Positions 7,832-16,268 of a stretch of DNA of 64,000 nt are shown piece after piece. Position 1 is the stretch's first letter; the number at the start of each line of letters is the position of its first letter. The notes under the pieces are model-generated. The model saw nothing but the letters and a program-made list of their open reading frames with translations. It made no database searches and had not been told where the DNA came from. Position numbers and translations under genes: made by a program. The stretch is taken from positions 48,810 to 112,809 of the forward strand of contig NZ_BAAAUT010000022.1 in assembly GCF_039534085.1 (NCBI RefSeq). The letters are read 5' to 3'. The DNA is from Planomonospora_B alba (GTDB lineage Bacteria > Actinomycetota > Actinomycetes > Streptosporangiales > Streptosporangiaceae).

Positions 7832-9004
7832 TCAGCGGTGACCCGCCAGCACCGCGTGGGGATCGGTGCCGGCAGGGCCGTCGGGATCGGCGTGCACCGT
7901 GGCCGCGCGCAGGCGCGGCACCTGGTGGATCAGCCGGTGCTCGGCCTCGACCGCCACCGCGTGCGCCTCCACCAGCGGCAGGCGGCCGTCCACGACGATG
8001 TCCACCTCGGCGCGCAGCGCGTGCCCGATCCAGCGCAGCCGTACCACGCCCACCTTCCGCACGCCGGGGGTGGCGGCCAGCACCCGCTCGGCGCGGTCGA
8101 CCAGGGCGGGGTCGACGGCGTCCATCAGCCGGTGGTAGATCTGCCCGGCCGCGTCCCGCAGCACGAAGCAGATCGCCAGCGTGATCAGCGATCCGACGAG
8201 CGGATCGGCGAGCGGGAATCCGAGCGCGGCACCGCCCGCGCCGAGCAGCACGGCCAGGGAGGTGAAGCCGTCGGTGCGGGCGTGCAGCCCGTCGGCCACC
8301 AGGGCGGCCGAGCCGATCTCGCGGCCGACCGCGATCCGGTAGCGGGCCACCCACTCGTTGCCGGCGAAACCGACCAGTCCCGCCGCGGCCACCCAGCCCA
8401 GCGCCCGCACGTCCTGAGGATCGATCAGCCGCCGGACCGCCTCGTAACCGGCCAGTCCGGCGGAGGCTGCGATGACGACCACGATGACGATCCCGGCCAG
8501 GTCCTCGGCCCGGCCGTAGCCGTAGGTGAAGCGGCGGGTGGCCGCGCGCCGCCCGGCCCAGAACGCGATGCCCAGCGGCACCGCGGTCAGCGCGTCGGCG
8601 GCGTTGTGCAGCGTGTCGCCCAGCAGCGCCACCGATCCCGACGCCGCCACGATCACCGCCTGGGCCAGCGCGGTGACCGCCAACACCGCGAACGAGACGA
8701 CCAGCACCCGCATCCCGCGACTGCTGGACTCCAGCGCCGCATCGGTCTTGTCGACGCCGTCGTGGCCGTGCGGGGCGAGGGCGTGCCCGGCGCGGGAGAG
8801 CAGCCTGCGGATCCCGCCGCCGCCCGCCTTCCCGCGCCCGTGATCGTGCCCGGGATCGTGGCCGTGGCCGTGCCCGCGCCCGGGATCGTGGCCGTGGCCG
8901 TGGCCGTGCCCGCGCCCGTGACCGTGCCCGGGATCGTGGCCGTGGTCGCCGCCCGGCCCCCGGTCAGGGCGGTGCGGCTCGCGGGGCGTGCTCTGGTCGC
9001 TCAT
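7832..9004 (-). CDS. Cation diffusion facilitator, zinc/cobalt-type exporter with His-rich N-terminus
   Basis: About 390 residues. Residues ~20-60 are a low-complexity tract of HGHDPGHGHGRGHGHG-like repeats that can buffer divalent metal. Six membrane helices follow, with the CDF metal-site motif GDTLHNAADALTAVPL in helix 2 and FTYGYGRAEDLAGI after it, then a C-terminal cytoplasmic domain (ATPGVRKVGVVRLRWIGHALRAEVDIVVDG). The family exports Zn2+, Co2+ or similar ions by proton antiport. I took the ATG at 9004 (MSDQSTPREP); an upstream start would enter the divergent ArsR gene region. Divergence from an ArsR repressor with a C-terminal His-rich helix supports metal-induced efflux. Confidence 0.9.
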   Translation of the reverse strand: MSDQSTPREPHRPDRGPGGDHGHDPGHGHGRGHGHGHGHDPGRGHGHGHDPGHDHGRGKAGGGGIRRLLSRAGHALAPHGHDGVDKTDAALESSSRGMRVLVVSFAVLAVTALAQAVIVAASGSVALLGDTLHNAADALTAVPLGIAFWAGRRAATRRFTYGYGRAEDLAGIVIVVVIAASAGLAGYEAVRRLIDPQDVRALGWVAAAGLVGFAGNEWVARYRIAVGREIGSAALVADGLHARTDGFTSLAVLLGAGGAALGFPLADPLVGSLITLAICFVLRDAAGQIYHRLMDAVDPALVDRAERVLAATPGVRKVGVVRLRWIGHALRAEVDIVVDGRLPLVEAHAVAVEAEHRLIHQVPRLRAATVHADPDGPAGTDPHAVLAGHR

Positions 9005-9075
9005 GACGGCTCCAGCGTGTGCGGATCGGGGCGCGACGGGCGGGCCGCTGGACGGCGGCCCCCGCATCCCCCATT

Positions 9076-9097
9076 ATGTGCGTATGAGCGCACGCAT
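9076..9097. promoter_or_regulatory. Imperfect inverted repeat at the ArsR start (candidate metal operator)
   Basis: GTGCGTATGAGCGCAC (9078-9093) forms an imperfect palindrome flanked by ATG...CAT (9076-9097). It overlaps the start of the ArsR gene and lies ~75 bp upstream of the divergent CDF start, the usual place for an ArsR/SmtB autoregulatory site. Assigned from position and symmetry only. Confidence 0.4.
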
Positions 9098-9440
9098 GCA
9101 CCTCTCAGGTGCGCATGGTTCGCAGGAGCACGACCAGGGCGAACGGTTGAAGGCGGCCGCCGGCATCCTGGCCCTGCTGGCCGACCGCACCCGCCTGGCC
9201 CTGCTGCAGCGACTGTCCGAAGGCGAGGCGGACGTGACGACGCTCACCGCGGCCTGCGACCTCCCCCGCCCGGCGGTGAGCCAGCACCTGGCCCGCCTGC
9301 GCCTGGCCGGCCTGGTCACCACCCGCAAGGAAGGCCGCCGCGTGATCTACCGCCTGTGCCACGGGCATCTGCGGCGCCTGGTCGACGAAGCGCTCAACGC
9401 CGCCGACCACCGGCTCGGCCACCTGCCACCGCACGACTGA
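9084..9440 (+). CDS. ArsR/SmtB-family metal-responsive repressor
   Basis: About 118 residues of winged-helix protein: LLADRTRLALLQRLSEGEADV, recognition region CDLPRPAVSQHLARLRLAGLV, and wing TTRKEGRRVIYRL. The C-terminal helix contains CHGHLRRLVDEALNAADHRLGHLPPH, rich in His and Asp at spacings that suit an alpha-5 zinc/cobalt/nickel site of the CzrA/NmtR kind. In-frame GTG (9078) and ATG (9096) are alternative starts. It diverges from the CDF exporter and very probably represses it until metal is bound. Confidence 0.85.
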   Translation: MSARMHLSGAHGSQEHDQGERLKAAAGILALLADRTRLALLQRLSEGEADVTTLTAACDLPRPAVSQHLARLRLAGLVTTRKEGRRVIYRLCHGHLRRLVDEALNAADHRLGHLPPHD

Positions 9441-9511
9441 GGCGGCCGCCGGCCCGGGAGCGGTCACGGCCGGGGGGCGCGGTGGCGGCCGCCGGCCGCC
9501 GATGACGCCGG

Positions 9512-11158
9512 TCAGACCCGGAAGCGGGCGGCCACGTCCTGCAGCTCGCGGGCGAGACCGGCGAGCTCGGTGACGGTGCCGACGGCCTCGGCCAGCGTCG
9601 CGGTGGTGCTCTGCGCGGCGGTCGCCACACCGCCGATGTTGGTGGCGATGTCGGTGGTCCCCTGGGCGGCGTCGGAGACGCTGCGGGCGACCTCGCCGGT
9701 GGTGGCGGTCTGCTCCTCCACCGCCGAGGCGATGGTCAGCTGGTAGTCGTTGATCCGGGCGACGATCCGGGAGATCTCCCCGATCGCGGTGACCGCCTCG
9801 GCGGTGTCGGCCTGGATCGCCTCCACCCGCCGGGAGATGTCCTCGGTGGCCCGGGCGGTCTCCTGGGCGAGGTCCTTGACCTCGTTGGCGACCACGGCGA
9901 AGCCCTTGCCCATCTCACCGGCGCGGGCCGCCTCGATCGTGGCGTTGAGGGCCAGCAGGTTGGTCTGCTCGGCGATCGAGGTGATCACCTTGACGACGTT
10001 GCCGATCTCGGCGCTGGACTCGCCGAGCTTGGAGACGGTGGCGTTGGTGGTCTCGGCCACGCCGACCGCCTCGGAGGCGACCTTGGCGGCGTCGTTGGCG
10101 CTCTGCGCGATCTCGCGGATCGAGGCGCCCATCTGCTCGCTGCCGGCGGCCACGGCCTGCACGTTCGTCGACACCTCCCCGGCCGCGCTCGCCACCACGC
10201 CGGCCTGGGCCGCGGCCTCCTGCGCCGAGGCGCCGATCTGCTCGGTGGCGGCGGTCAACCGCTCGGTGCTCTGCCCGAGGGTCCGGGAGCCGGCGGTCAG
10301 CCGGCCGACCATCGCGCTCAGGCTCTCGCGGGCGGTGTTGACGGCCACCGCCATGGCGCCCAGCTCGTCGCGAGCGCGCACCTCGGCCGGCACGGTGAGG
10401 TCGCCCTCCGCCACGGCGGCCAGCGCGGTGGATACGCTGCCCAGCTGCCGGATGATCACTCGGGAGACGAACGAGGCCAGGCCGACGGCCAGCAGCAGGG
10501 CCACGGCCAGGTACATGACCACCTGGGTGCGGGCACTGCCGTAGGCGTCCTCGGCCGCCGCGGCCATCGCGGCCGATTCGGCGTCCTCGGCCTGCTGCAG
10601 TTCCTCGACCGACTCCTTCAGCCGCTGCTGGGCCTTCGTCCACTCGGCGACCATCTGGTCCGCGGCGGGCAGCCGGACCCCGGCCGCCGGCGCCTCCTGG
10701 AACAGCGCGTGGTCACGCAGGTTCTGGAAGTAGACGAAGGTCTCGGCCACGTCCGCGGCGGCCGCCTCCCTCCGCTCCGAACCGGCGGACAGCTCCCGGT
10801 AGGCCTCCAGGGCGGCCAGGAAGTCCGCGTCGGCCGCCTCGACCATCTCGCGGCTGCCGGCCTTGTCCGCGGCCTCCACCGACACGGCCCAGCCGAACAG
10901 GCCCTGGAAGCCGTCGCCGGCCGCGCCGCGCAGCGTGCTCAGCTGCACCAGGCTGTCGACGTGCCGGGCCTTCATCTCCTTGATGTCCTCGTTGAGGCCG
11001 CTCATCCGGCTGATCGCGAGTCCTCCGACGGCGAGGGCGACCAGCGCGATGCAGACGACGGAAACATAGATCTTGGTCCCGACGCGGAAGTCCGCCAGCC
11101 GGCCGGCCAGCCGGTTCCGGTCGGCGGTGACCTGGACCGCGGCCTTTCGTGCGTTCAT
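9512..11158 (-). CDS. Methyl-accepting chemotaxis protein
   Basis: About 548 residues. One membrane helix lies near residues 30-50 (IYVSVVCIALVALAVGGLAI), then a ~150-residue extracytoplasmic helical-bundle sensor, a second helix (VVMYLAVALLLAVGLASFV), a HAMP domain and a long signalling coiled coil. The hairpin tip is conserved: ITSIAEQTNLLALNATIEAARAGE followed by GKGFAVVANEVKDLA, where CheA and CheW dock. The ATG at 11158 was chosen over an upstream one because AAGGTG lies at usable distance. No che or flagellar genes are in the window. The ligand is unknown. Confidence 0.93.
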   Translation of the reverse strand: MNARKAAVQVTADRNRLAGRLADFRVGTKIYVSVVCIALVALAVGGLAISRMSGLNEDIKEMKARHVDSLVQLSTLRGAAGDGFQGLFGWAVSVEAADKAGSREMVEAADADFLAALEAYRELSAGSERREAAAADVAETFVYFQNLRDHALFQEAPAAGVRLPAADQMVAEWTKAQQRLKESVEELQQAEDAESAAMAAAAEDAYGSARTQVVMYLAVALLLAVGLASFVSRVIIRQLGSVSTALAAVAEGDLTVPAEVRARDELGAMAVAVNTARESLSAMVGRLTAGSRTLGQSTERLTAATEQIGASAQEAAAQAGVVASAAGEVSTNVQAVAAGSEQMGASIREIAQSANDAAKVASEAVGVAETTNATVSKLGESSAEIGNVVKVITSIAEQTNLLALNATIEAARAGEMGKGFAVVANEVKDLAQETARATEDISRRVEAIQADTAEAVTAIGEISRIVARINDYQLTIASAVEEQTATTGEVARSVSDAAQGTTDIATNIGGVATAAQSTTATLAEAVGTVTELAGLARELQDVAARFRV

Positions 11159-11376
11159 GACGGTCGCACACCTTTCCATAGCCCTCTTCGAGGGTCAGCC
11201 GGAGTCCCGGCTCGCCCACTGGATCGGCGCGGCCTGCGCATAGGTGAGGAATTGTGCGACAGTCCCGCCGGTCGAGCACCGGCGCACCGAGCCGGAGGCG
11301 CCGAAGAGGCGGTTCCCTCCACAGAGCCGGGGCGATCTCAGCGGCCCCACCGGCTGGTGCGCTCCGATCGGCCGGC

Positions 11377-11976
11377 TCAGCGGACCCGGTCGTAGACCAC
11401 GGCGATCTCGCCCAGCTCGCCGGTCTCCTGGTGGGCGAGCCTCCATGTCGACGCCGGCAGGCCGTCGTCGAACAGCCGCTGCCCACCCCCGGCGATCTCG
11501 GGGAAGATCATGAGATGCAGCCGGTCGAGCAGGTCCGCCGCCAGGAGCGGCTTGATGAGGCTCGCGCTGCTGTTGACCAGGATGTCGCCCTCGCCGGTGG
11601 CCTTGAGTCCGGCGACGACGTCCACGACGGGAGCGTTCACCACGCGGGTGCGTTCCCACGGCGCCTCGGCCAGGGTGGTCGAGAAGACCACCTTCTCCGC
11701 GCCGACCAGCCACTTCGCGTATCCGCGATCACGCGGGTCGGCGCCGTCGTCTTCGGCGACCGCCGGCCAGTACCCCATGAACCCCTCGGCGTTGATCCGG
11801 CCCAGCAGCGCCGTCGTCGCGCCCTCCCAGATGCGGGTCATGTGGTCCCGCGCCACCTCGCTTGTCACATACGGGGCGAACGCTCCGAAATCGTGCGGCC
11901 CGCCGGGACCGTTGTAACGCCCGTCGAGGGTGAGGCTCAGGTTCGCGGTCACCTTGCGGCCGGTGTGGCTGGTCAC
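11377..11976 (-). CDS. Dihydrofolate reductase-family protein (RibD-like)
   Basis: About 199 residues. It opens with KVTANLSLTLDGRYNGPGG and contains LLGRINAEGFMGYWP, AEKVVFSTTLAEAPWERTRVV, ILVNSSASLIKPLLAADLLDRLHLMIFPEIAGGG, the usual markers of the DHFR/RibD-C fold in the YwjB/YyaP group. Its GTG start overlaps the stop of the upstream ArsR-AHSA1 regulator (GTGA), so the two are co-translated. Such pairs are common in actinobacteria, but the substrate of the reductase is not established. An NADPH-dependent reductase role is likely from the fold alone. Confidence 0.82.
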   Translation of the reverse strand: MTSHTGRKVTANLSLTLDGRYNGPGGPHDFGAFAPYVTSEVARDHMTRIWEGATTALLGRINAEGFMGYWPAVAEDDGADPRDRGYAKWLVGAEKVVFSTTLAEAPWERTRVVNAPVVDVVAGLKATGEGDILVNSSASLIKPLLAADLLDRLHLMIFPEIAGGGQRLFDDGLPASTWRLAHQETGELGEIAVVYDRVR

Positions 11977-12845
11977 GTCGTGCTCCTCGTGTCGGGGTCG
12001 TGCGGGGTTCCGGGATCGTTGGGGTCGTGCGGGTCCGCGGCGAGGGCCGCGGCGAGCTTGTCGAGGCTCTGGCCGAAGCCGATCTCGATGCCCGCGATGA
12101 AGTCCGCGGAGTCGACGGTGCTGCCGGTGATCCGCCAATGGGCGTCGAGGCCGGTGCCGGTGCCGGTGGGCCTGAGGCCGATCTCGACGTGGGCGGTGAA
12201 GGCGAGGCCGCCACCGGGAAGCAGCGGGGAGAGCCGGTAGGCGAGGCGCTCGCCGGGCCGTACGTCGTCGACGACCCCCTCCGCGCGTCCGGCGACCGGG
12301 TCGGAGCCGTCGGCGTCCTCGGCGTCGCGGTACTCGTGGACGATCCGCCCGCCCGGCCGCGCCTCGAAGACGAGCTCGGAGACGCGCAGATCGTCGGGCG
12401 TCCACCACCGGGCGAGCAGAGAGGTCTCGGTCAGGTGGCGCCAGACCAGCTCGGGGCGGCCCGGCAGCGACCGGTGGAACGCGAACGAGCGTCCGTCGGC
12501 CCACCCCGGCGCCTCGGCGGCGAGCCGCTCGGCGTGGAGGCTGAGCCCGTAGCGGTCGTAGGTCTCGCGCGGCCCGCCGGCCCGCTCCGCGGTGTCGGCG
12601 AGCCGGGTGAGCCCGGCCGCCAGCTCCCGCAGGCGGCCGGGCCGGAGCGCGTAGACGCGGCGCTGGCCGACGCGCTGGGAGACGACGACACCGGCGCGCT
12701 CAAGGGTCTGCAGGTGCTTGGTCGTCTGCGGCTGGCGCGCCCCGGCGAGCTGGGCGAGGACACCGACGGAGCGGGGCCGTTCGGCCAGCAGGTTCACGAG
12801 CCGCCAGCGGGCCGGGTCGGCCAGCGCGGCGAGGAGTGCGTCCAC
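11973..12845 (-). CDS. ArsR-family regulator fused to an AHSA1/SRPBCC domain
   Basis: About 290 residues. Residues 1-85 are an ArsR winged helix (LLAALADPARWRLVNLLAERP; QPQTTKHLQTLERAGVV; SQRVGQRRVYALRP). Residues ~120-270 form an AHSA1/START-like ligand pocket (FHRSLPGRPELVWRHLTETSLLARWWTPDDL ... GGRIVHEYRD ... TFTAHVEI-like strands ... GFGQSLDKLAAAL). AHSA1 domains are usually encoded as a separate gene beside ArsR, so the fusion joins a hydrophobic-ligand domain to the DNA reader. The start is a GTG at 12845, directly downstream of a strong inverted repeat. It is coupled to the DHFR-like gene. Confidence 0.85.
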   Translation of the reverse strand: MDALLAALADPARWRLVNLLAERPRSVGVLAQLAGARQPQTTKHLQTLERAGVVVSQRVGQRRVYALRPGRLRELAAGLTRLADTAERAGGPRETYDRYGLSLHAERLAAEAPGWADGRSFAFHRSLPGRPELVWRHLTETSLLARWWTPDDLRVSELVFEARPGGRIVHEYRDAEDADGSDPVAGRAEGVVDDVRPGERLAYRLSPLLPGGGLAFTAHVEIGLRPTGTGTGLDAHWRITGSTVDSADFIAGIEIGFGQSLDKLAAALAADPHDPNDPGTPHDPDTRSTT

Positions 12846-12852
12846 GGGAAAG

Positions 12853-12890
12853 ATTATTCCCTCAAGTGAATATTCGCGTCAAGGAATAAT
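12853..12890. promoter_or_regulatory. Inverted repeat upstream of the ArsR-AHSA1 gene
   Basis: ATTATTCC (12853-12860) and GGAATAAT (12883-12890) are perfect complements 22 bp apart, with a central GAATATTC palindrome at 12868-12875. This gives three related AT-rich elements immediately before the GTG start, which suits an autoregulatory ArsR operator overlapping the promoter. Confidence 0.55.
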
Positions 12891-13137
12891 TCAGGGTGGA
12901 CGGGGCCGGCGGAGACCCGCCTCTCCCCTCCCGGCTCAGCCTTCCCCTGGACGTCCCACGGAGCCACCGGCTCGGCGCCTGTCGGTGCACGGCCGCATCA
13001 CGTCGCGCACCGGCAGGCGGACCCGGTCACGCCCCCTGTCTCACGCCTCGCGCCGACCGGCCTCCGCCGCGAGCCGCGAGGGGGCCGCGGACACGCAAAC
13101 GCGGTCACCGGCGGAGGGCGTCACGGACCGCTCCCGG

Positions 13138-14115
13138 TCACTCGGAGGGCCGGGGCCCCGCGGCGCGGCGGAGCCGGTTGGCGATCGCGAGCCCCAGCCC
13201 CTCCTCCACCGGCAGGGAGGCGACGATGAGGTCGCACCCGCGCTGGTCGAGCTCGCGCAGGAACCCGTACAGCCGCCGCGCGTAGGCCGCCGCCGACGCG
13301 GGGACCGCCACCACCGCGTGCGCCTTCACCGGAGCGCCGGCGAGGGAGGGGGGAAGGAGGACGCCCACCTGGCGCCCCAGCTCCTGGGCGAGCTCCGCTT
13401 CGGCGACGACCTTCTCCGGCTCGACGAGGACGACGCGCGCACGCGGCGCGTAGTGGGACGGATGCTGGCCCGGCACCCGGACGCGGCTCGTCGAGCCGAC
13501 CTCGACCGGGCGCCCCAGCACCGCTTCGAGGTCCTCGCGCGTCACCCCGCCGGGCCGCAGGACGCCGGGGGTGACGCCCGTGGCGTCGACGATGGTCGAC
13601 TCGACGCCGACCTCGCAGGGGCCGCCGTCCAGCACGAAGTCGACGGCGTCACCGAGCTCGGCGCGGACGTGCTCGGCCGTGGTGGGGCTGACCGAGCCGA
13701 AGCGGTTGGCGGACGGGGCCGCGATGCCGCCGCCGAAGGCCGACAGCAGGGTGAGCGCGACGGGGTGGGCGGGCACCCGCACGGCCACCGTCTCCAGGCC
13801 GCCGGTCGCCTCCAGGGGCACCCGGCGACCGCGCCGCAGGACCAGCGTCAGCGGCCCCGGCCAGAAGCGTTCGGCCAGCAGGCGCGCCGTCTCGGGCACG
13901 TCCTCGACCCAGTCGCCCAGCTGCTCGGCACCGCCGATGTGGACGATCAGCGGGTGGGAGGGCGGGCGCCCCTTGACCTGGAAGACGCGTGCGACGGCGG
14001 CGGCGTCCTCGGCGTTGGCGCCCAGGCCGTAGACGGTTTCGGTCGGCAATGCCACCAGGCCTCCGGCGCGGAGCACCCCGGCGGCCTTCTCGATGTCGCT
14101 GGTTCTTTCCGTCAC
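13138..14115 (-). CDS. sua5: Threonylcarbamoyl-AMP synthase (Sua5-type, with C-terminal Sua5 domain)
   Basis: About 325 residues. It makes the threonylcarbamoyl-AMP used for the t6A37 modification of ANN-decoding tRNAs. The YrdC domain has LPTETVYGLGANAED, VKGRPPSHPLIVHI, the tip region WPGPLTLVL, AVRVPAHPVALTLL and SANRFGSVSPTTAEHV. After GVESTIVD and VLRPGGVTREDLE comes the linker PGQHPSHYAPRARV, the signature of long Sua5 proteins, then a C-terminal Rossmann-like domain (ARRLYGFLRELDQRGCDLIVASLP). Length and motifs match Sua5/YwlC rather than short TsaC. The start is GTG. It is monocistronic and the ~220 bp upstream show no gene. Confidence 0.93.
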   Translation of the reverse strand: MTERTSDIEKAAGVLRAGGLVALPTETVYGLGANAEDAAAVARVFQVKGRPPSHPLIVHIGGAEQLGDWVEDVPETARLLAERFWPGPLTLVLRRGRRVPLEATGGLETVAVRVPAHPVALTLLSAFGGGIAAPSANRFGSVSPTTAEHVRAELGDAVDFVLDGGPCEVGVESTIVDATGVTPGVLRPGGVTREDLEAVLGRPVEVGSTSRVRVPGQHPSHYAPRARVVLVEPEKVVAEAELAQELGRQVGVLLPPSLAGAPVKAHAVVAVPASAAAYARRLYGFLRELDQRGCDLIVASLPVEEGLGLAIANRLRRAAGPRPSE

Positions 14116-14343
14116 CCTCGCAATCCTCTCACTGTTCCGCTCTGGCCGCTCCCATGCCTGGCGCCATCAGGAGCCGGCGCACCGCCGTGTTCGATGCCGG
14201 GACCACGCCGGCCGTCTGCGGCGCGCTCCACCTCGTCGCGCTCGCCCGGAACGGGGCCGCGAGCACCGAGGGGCGGCCCGCGCCCGGCGCGGGCCCCTCC
14301 GGACCCCTCGTCACCCGGAGCGGACCGGCCGCTCGAGGACCGG

Positions 14344-15030
14344 TCAGTCGAACCGCAGGACGAACCGCCCGCGAACGCCGCGTTGTCCGAGCGAGCGGTG
14401 CGCGTCGGCGGCTCGGGAGGCCGGCAGCCGGCCGGCCACGCGGACGGTGAGCCGTCCTTCACCGGCGAGTTCGGCGAGCCGGTCGAGCTCGGCTGCGGCC
14501 TCGGCGTAGTCGCGGACGAAGACCGGGGCGACGCGGATCCGGCCGGTCCCGTCGCCCCGGTAGCCGCGGACGGTGACGACGGTGCCGCCGTCCTTGACGG
14601 CCGGGAGCACGGCGGCCTCCAGCGCGGCGGCGTCGAGGAGCCCGTTCATCGGGATGGTGGCGGCCTGGACCTCCGAGAGCCCGGCCGGGATCTTCGCGAC
14701 CGACCGTGCCGGCACGACCAGGTCCGCCCGGTAGCCGCCGTGCCCGCCCGAGGGCACCACGATGGCCATGACGGCCTCCCCGGCCGTGAACGCGCGGTCG
14801 GCGGCGGGGCCGATCTCCGTGATCACACCGGCGACCTCCATGCCCGGTACCCGCACCTCGTCCGCCTCGTCCTGGCGCGGACGTGAACGGACCATCGCGT
14901 CGACCGGGTTCACCGTGGCGCTGGTGACCCGGATCCTGACCTGGCCGGGACCGATCGGTTCGGCCGCCAGATCGAGCTCGCCGAGGGCCTCCGGTCCGCC
15001 TGGTCGTGTCACTCCGATTGCTTGAACCAT
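14344..15030 (-). pseudogene. Zinc-independent alcohol dehydrogenase/quinone oxidoreductase with internal deletion
   Basis: About 228 residues against ~300 for the family. The GroES-like N-terminal half is intact (GPGQVRIRVTSATVNPVDAMVRS, GMEVAGVITEIG, GYRADLVVPARSVAKIPAGLSEVQAATIPMNGL). It then jumps straight to DAAALEAAVLPAVKDGGTVVTVRGY, which normally follows the Rossmann core. About 75 residues, including the NADPH-binding glycine motif, are missing, yet the frame is kept. The C-terminal segment (VRVAGRLPASRAADAHRSLGQRGVRGRFVLRF) is normal. Without the nucleotide site the enzyme should be inactive as a reductase. It is co-directional with the TetR gene upstream (100 bp gap), which may regulate it. 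Confidence 0.7.
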
Positions 15031-15130
15031 GGCTGTTCGTCACTCCTTGTTCGCCGCTGCCCGGGTGGTGGCGGGCAGGACTGACCGCGCCGCTGAACGC
15101 CGGCCGCGGTGTGTGCTCGGCCCGATGCGG

Positions 15131-15730
15131 CTAGGACGACGCAGGGGCCTGAAGGCCCTCGAGCAGCAGGCCGCACACCTCGTCGAGTTCGGTGCCGATG
15201 CCGGGGTCCTGCCATTCGGCGGCATGGGCGAGGTGATTGAACTTGGCGGTGGCGTGGAAGACCACGCGGGCGGTGGCCTCCGCGTCGCCGGTGCGGAAGC
15301 TGCCGTCGGCGGCGCCGTCGGCGATGATGGCGGCCAGCTGGCCCAAGAGGTCGGCGACGTGGTCGGTGGCGACGGTGCTGTGCGCAGCCGCGAGGATTCC
15401 ATAGGCGGCGAACAGCTCCGGGTCCTCGCGGATCTTGGCCTGCTTCACGGCCAGGACGGCGTGCAGCCAGGCACGCAGGCGCTGCGCCGGCGGGACCGCG
15501 CTGTCGGCCGCGATGGCGGCGAGGGTGTCGCGGTCGCGGTCGAGCCAGCGCCGGGTCACGGCCTCGCGCAGCACCTGCTTGGAGGGGAAGTGCTTGTAGA
15601 CGGCGGCGTGGCTGACCCCGAGTGCCCGGGCGACGTCGACGACGGTCGCCTTGTCCGGTCCGTGGCGGCGCAGGATCTCCTCGGTGGCCGCCAGGATGGC
15701 GTTCGCGTCCAACGGGATGCGGGCAGGCAT
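15131..15730 (-). CDS. TetR-family regulator
   Basis: About 199 residues. The N-terminal helix-turn-helix is clear: ILAATEEILRRHGPDKATVVDVARALGVSHAAVYKHFPSKQVLREAV. The rest is an all-helical ligand domain (EDPELFAAYGILAAAHSTVATDHVADLLGQLAAII). It ends 100 bp before the truncated oxidoreductase on the same strand, so the two may share a transcript. The ATG at 15730 shares its A with a stop codon of a small upstream frame (TGATG). Confidence 0.88.
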   Translation of the reverse strand: MPARIPLDANAILAATEEILRRHGPDKATVVDVARALGVSHAAVYKHFPSKQVLREAVTRRWLDRDRDTLAAIAADSAVPPAQRLRAWLHAVLAVKQAKIREDPELFAAYGILAAAHSTVATDHVADLLGQLAAIIADGAADGSFRTGDAEATARVVFHATAKFNHLAHAAEWQDPGIGTELDEVCGLLLEGLQAPASS

Positions 15731-16026
15731 CAGTGCTCGCCTCCCGTCCGCTCGCCGCCCGGGAGCACGGGCAGGGCGGGGGGGGAGCGCTTCCCGGCGA
15801 CCGCTCCTCGCGGGACGGCCTGCTCGACCGCGTCCAGGTCGTCGTCGGTCGGCTGCAGGCGGGGGACCTCTGCGGGCCCGGCGGTCCGGCACGGCCGGCC
15901 GGCCCCGGCCGGCGCGCCGGACCTCACGCTCACCACGGCGCGGTGTCCGTACGCACCGGGCATACCTGCACGACCAAGCCCGACCGCCCCCGCACAGACG
16001 TCGGCACCGGGTGTCCTCTGCTCCAT
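15730..16026 (-). CDS. Possible small protein upstream of TetR (doubtful)
   Basis: A 98-codon frame starts with ATG at 16026 (MEQRTPGADV) and its stop overlaps the TetR start as TGATG. Third codon positions are mostly G or C, as in real genes here. No domain, signal peptide or membrane segment is recognisable; the second half contains an acidic patch (LQPTDDDLDAVEQAV). The 5' end lies beside an AT-rich stretch (16030-16080) that could be the TetR promoter, in which case this is only a leader. Low confidence. Confidence 0.25.
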   Translation of the reverse strand: MEQRTPGADVCAGAVGLGRAGMPGAYGHRAVVSVRSGAPAGAGRPCRTAGPAEVPRLQPTDDDLDAVEQAVPRGAVAGKRSPPALPVLPGGERTGGEH

Positions 16027-16093
16027 ACGGCGAACACTAAGCGGGTTGGTAACAAATATCAAATCTTGTAACTTGATACTGCGATCTCCGGCC

Positions 16094-16143
16094 GCAGACC
16101 GCTTCGCGCATTCGCGCAGACCGCTTCGCGCATTCGCGCAGAC
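16094..16143. repeat. Tandem repeat of a 22-bp unit, 2.3 copies
   Basis: A 22-bp unit beginning gcagaccgct occurs at 16094-16115 and again, identical, at 16116-16137, followed by the first six bases of a third copy (16138-16143). It lies in the intergenic space between the divergent TetR and membrane-protein genes. Identical copies indicate recent slippage duplication. Confidence 0.85.
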
Positions 16144-16268
16144 GACTTCGGGAACCGGCAGCGGCCCCGCAACCCGGTCTCCGCGCGTCCTGGGCCGGGA
16201 CGGGTTCCGGGACGATGCTTCCTTCCGGTCACTGCCGCGGCCATGCCGAGTGCGGTAGGAAGGCGTAC

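Noticed and set aside
16094..16143. CRISPR-like repeats
   Set aside because: Only 2.3 copies of a 22-bp unit in tandem, without spacers; simple slippage duplication.
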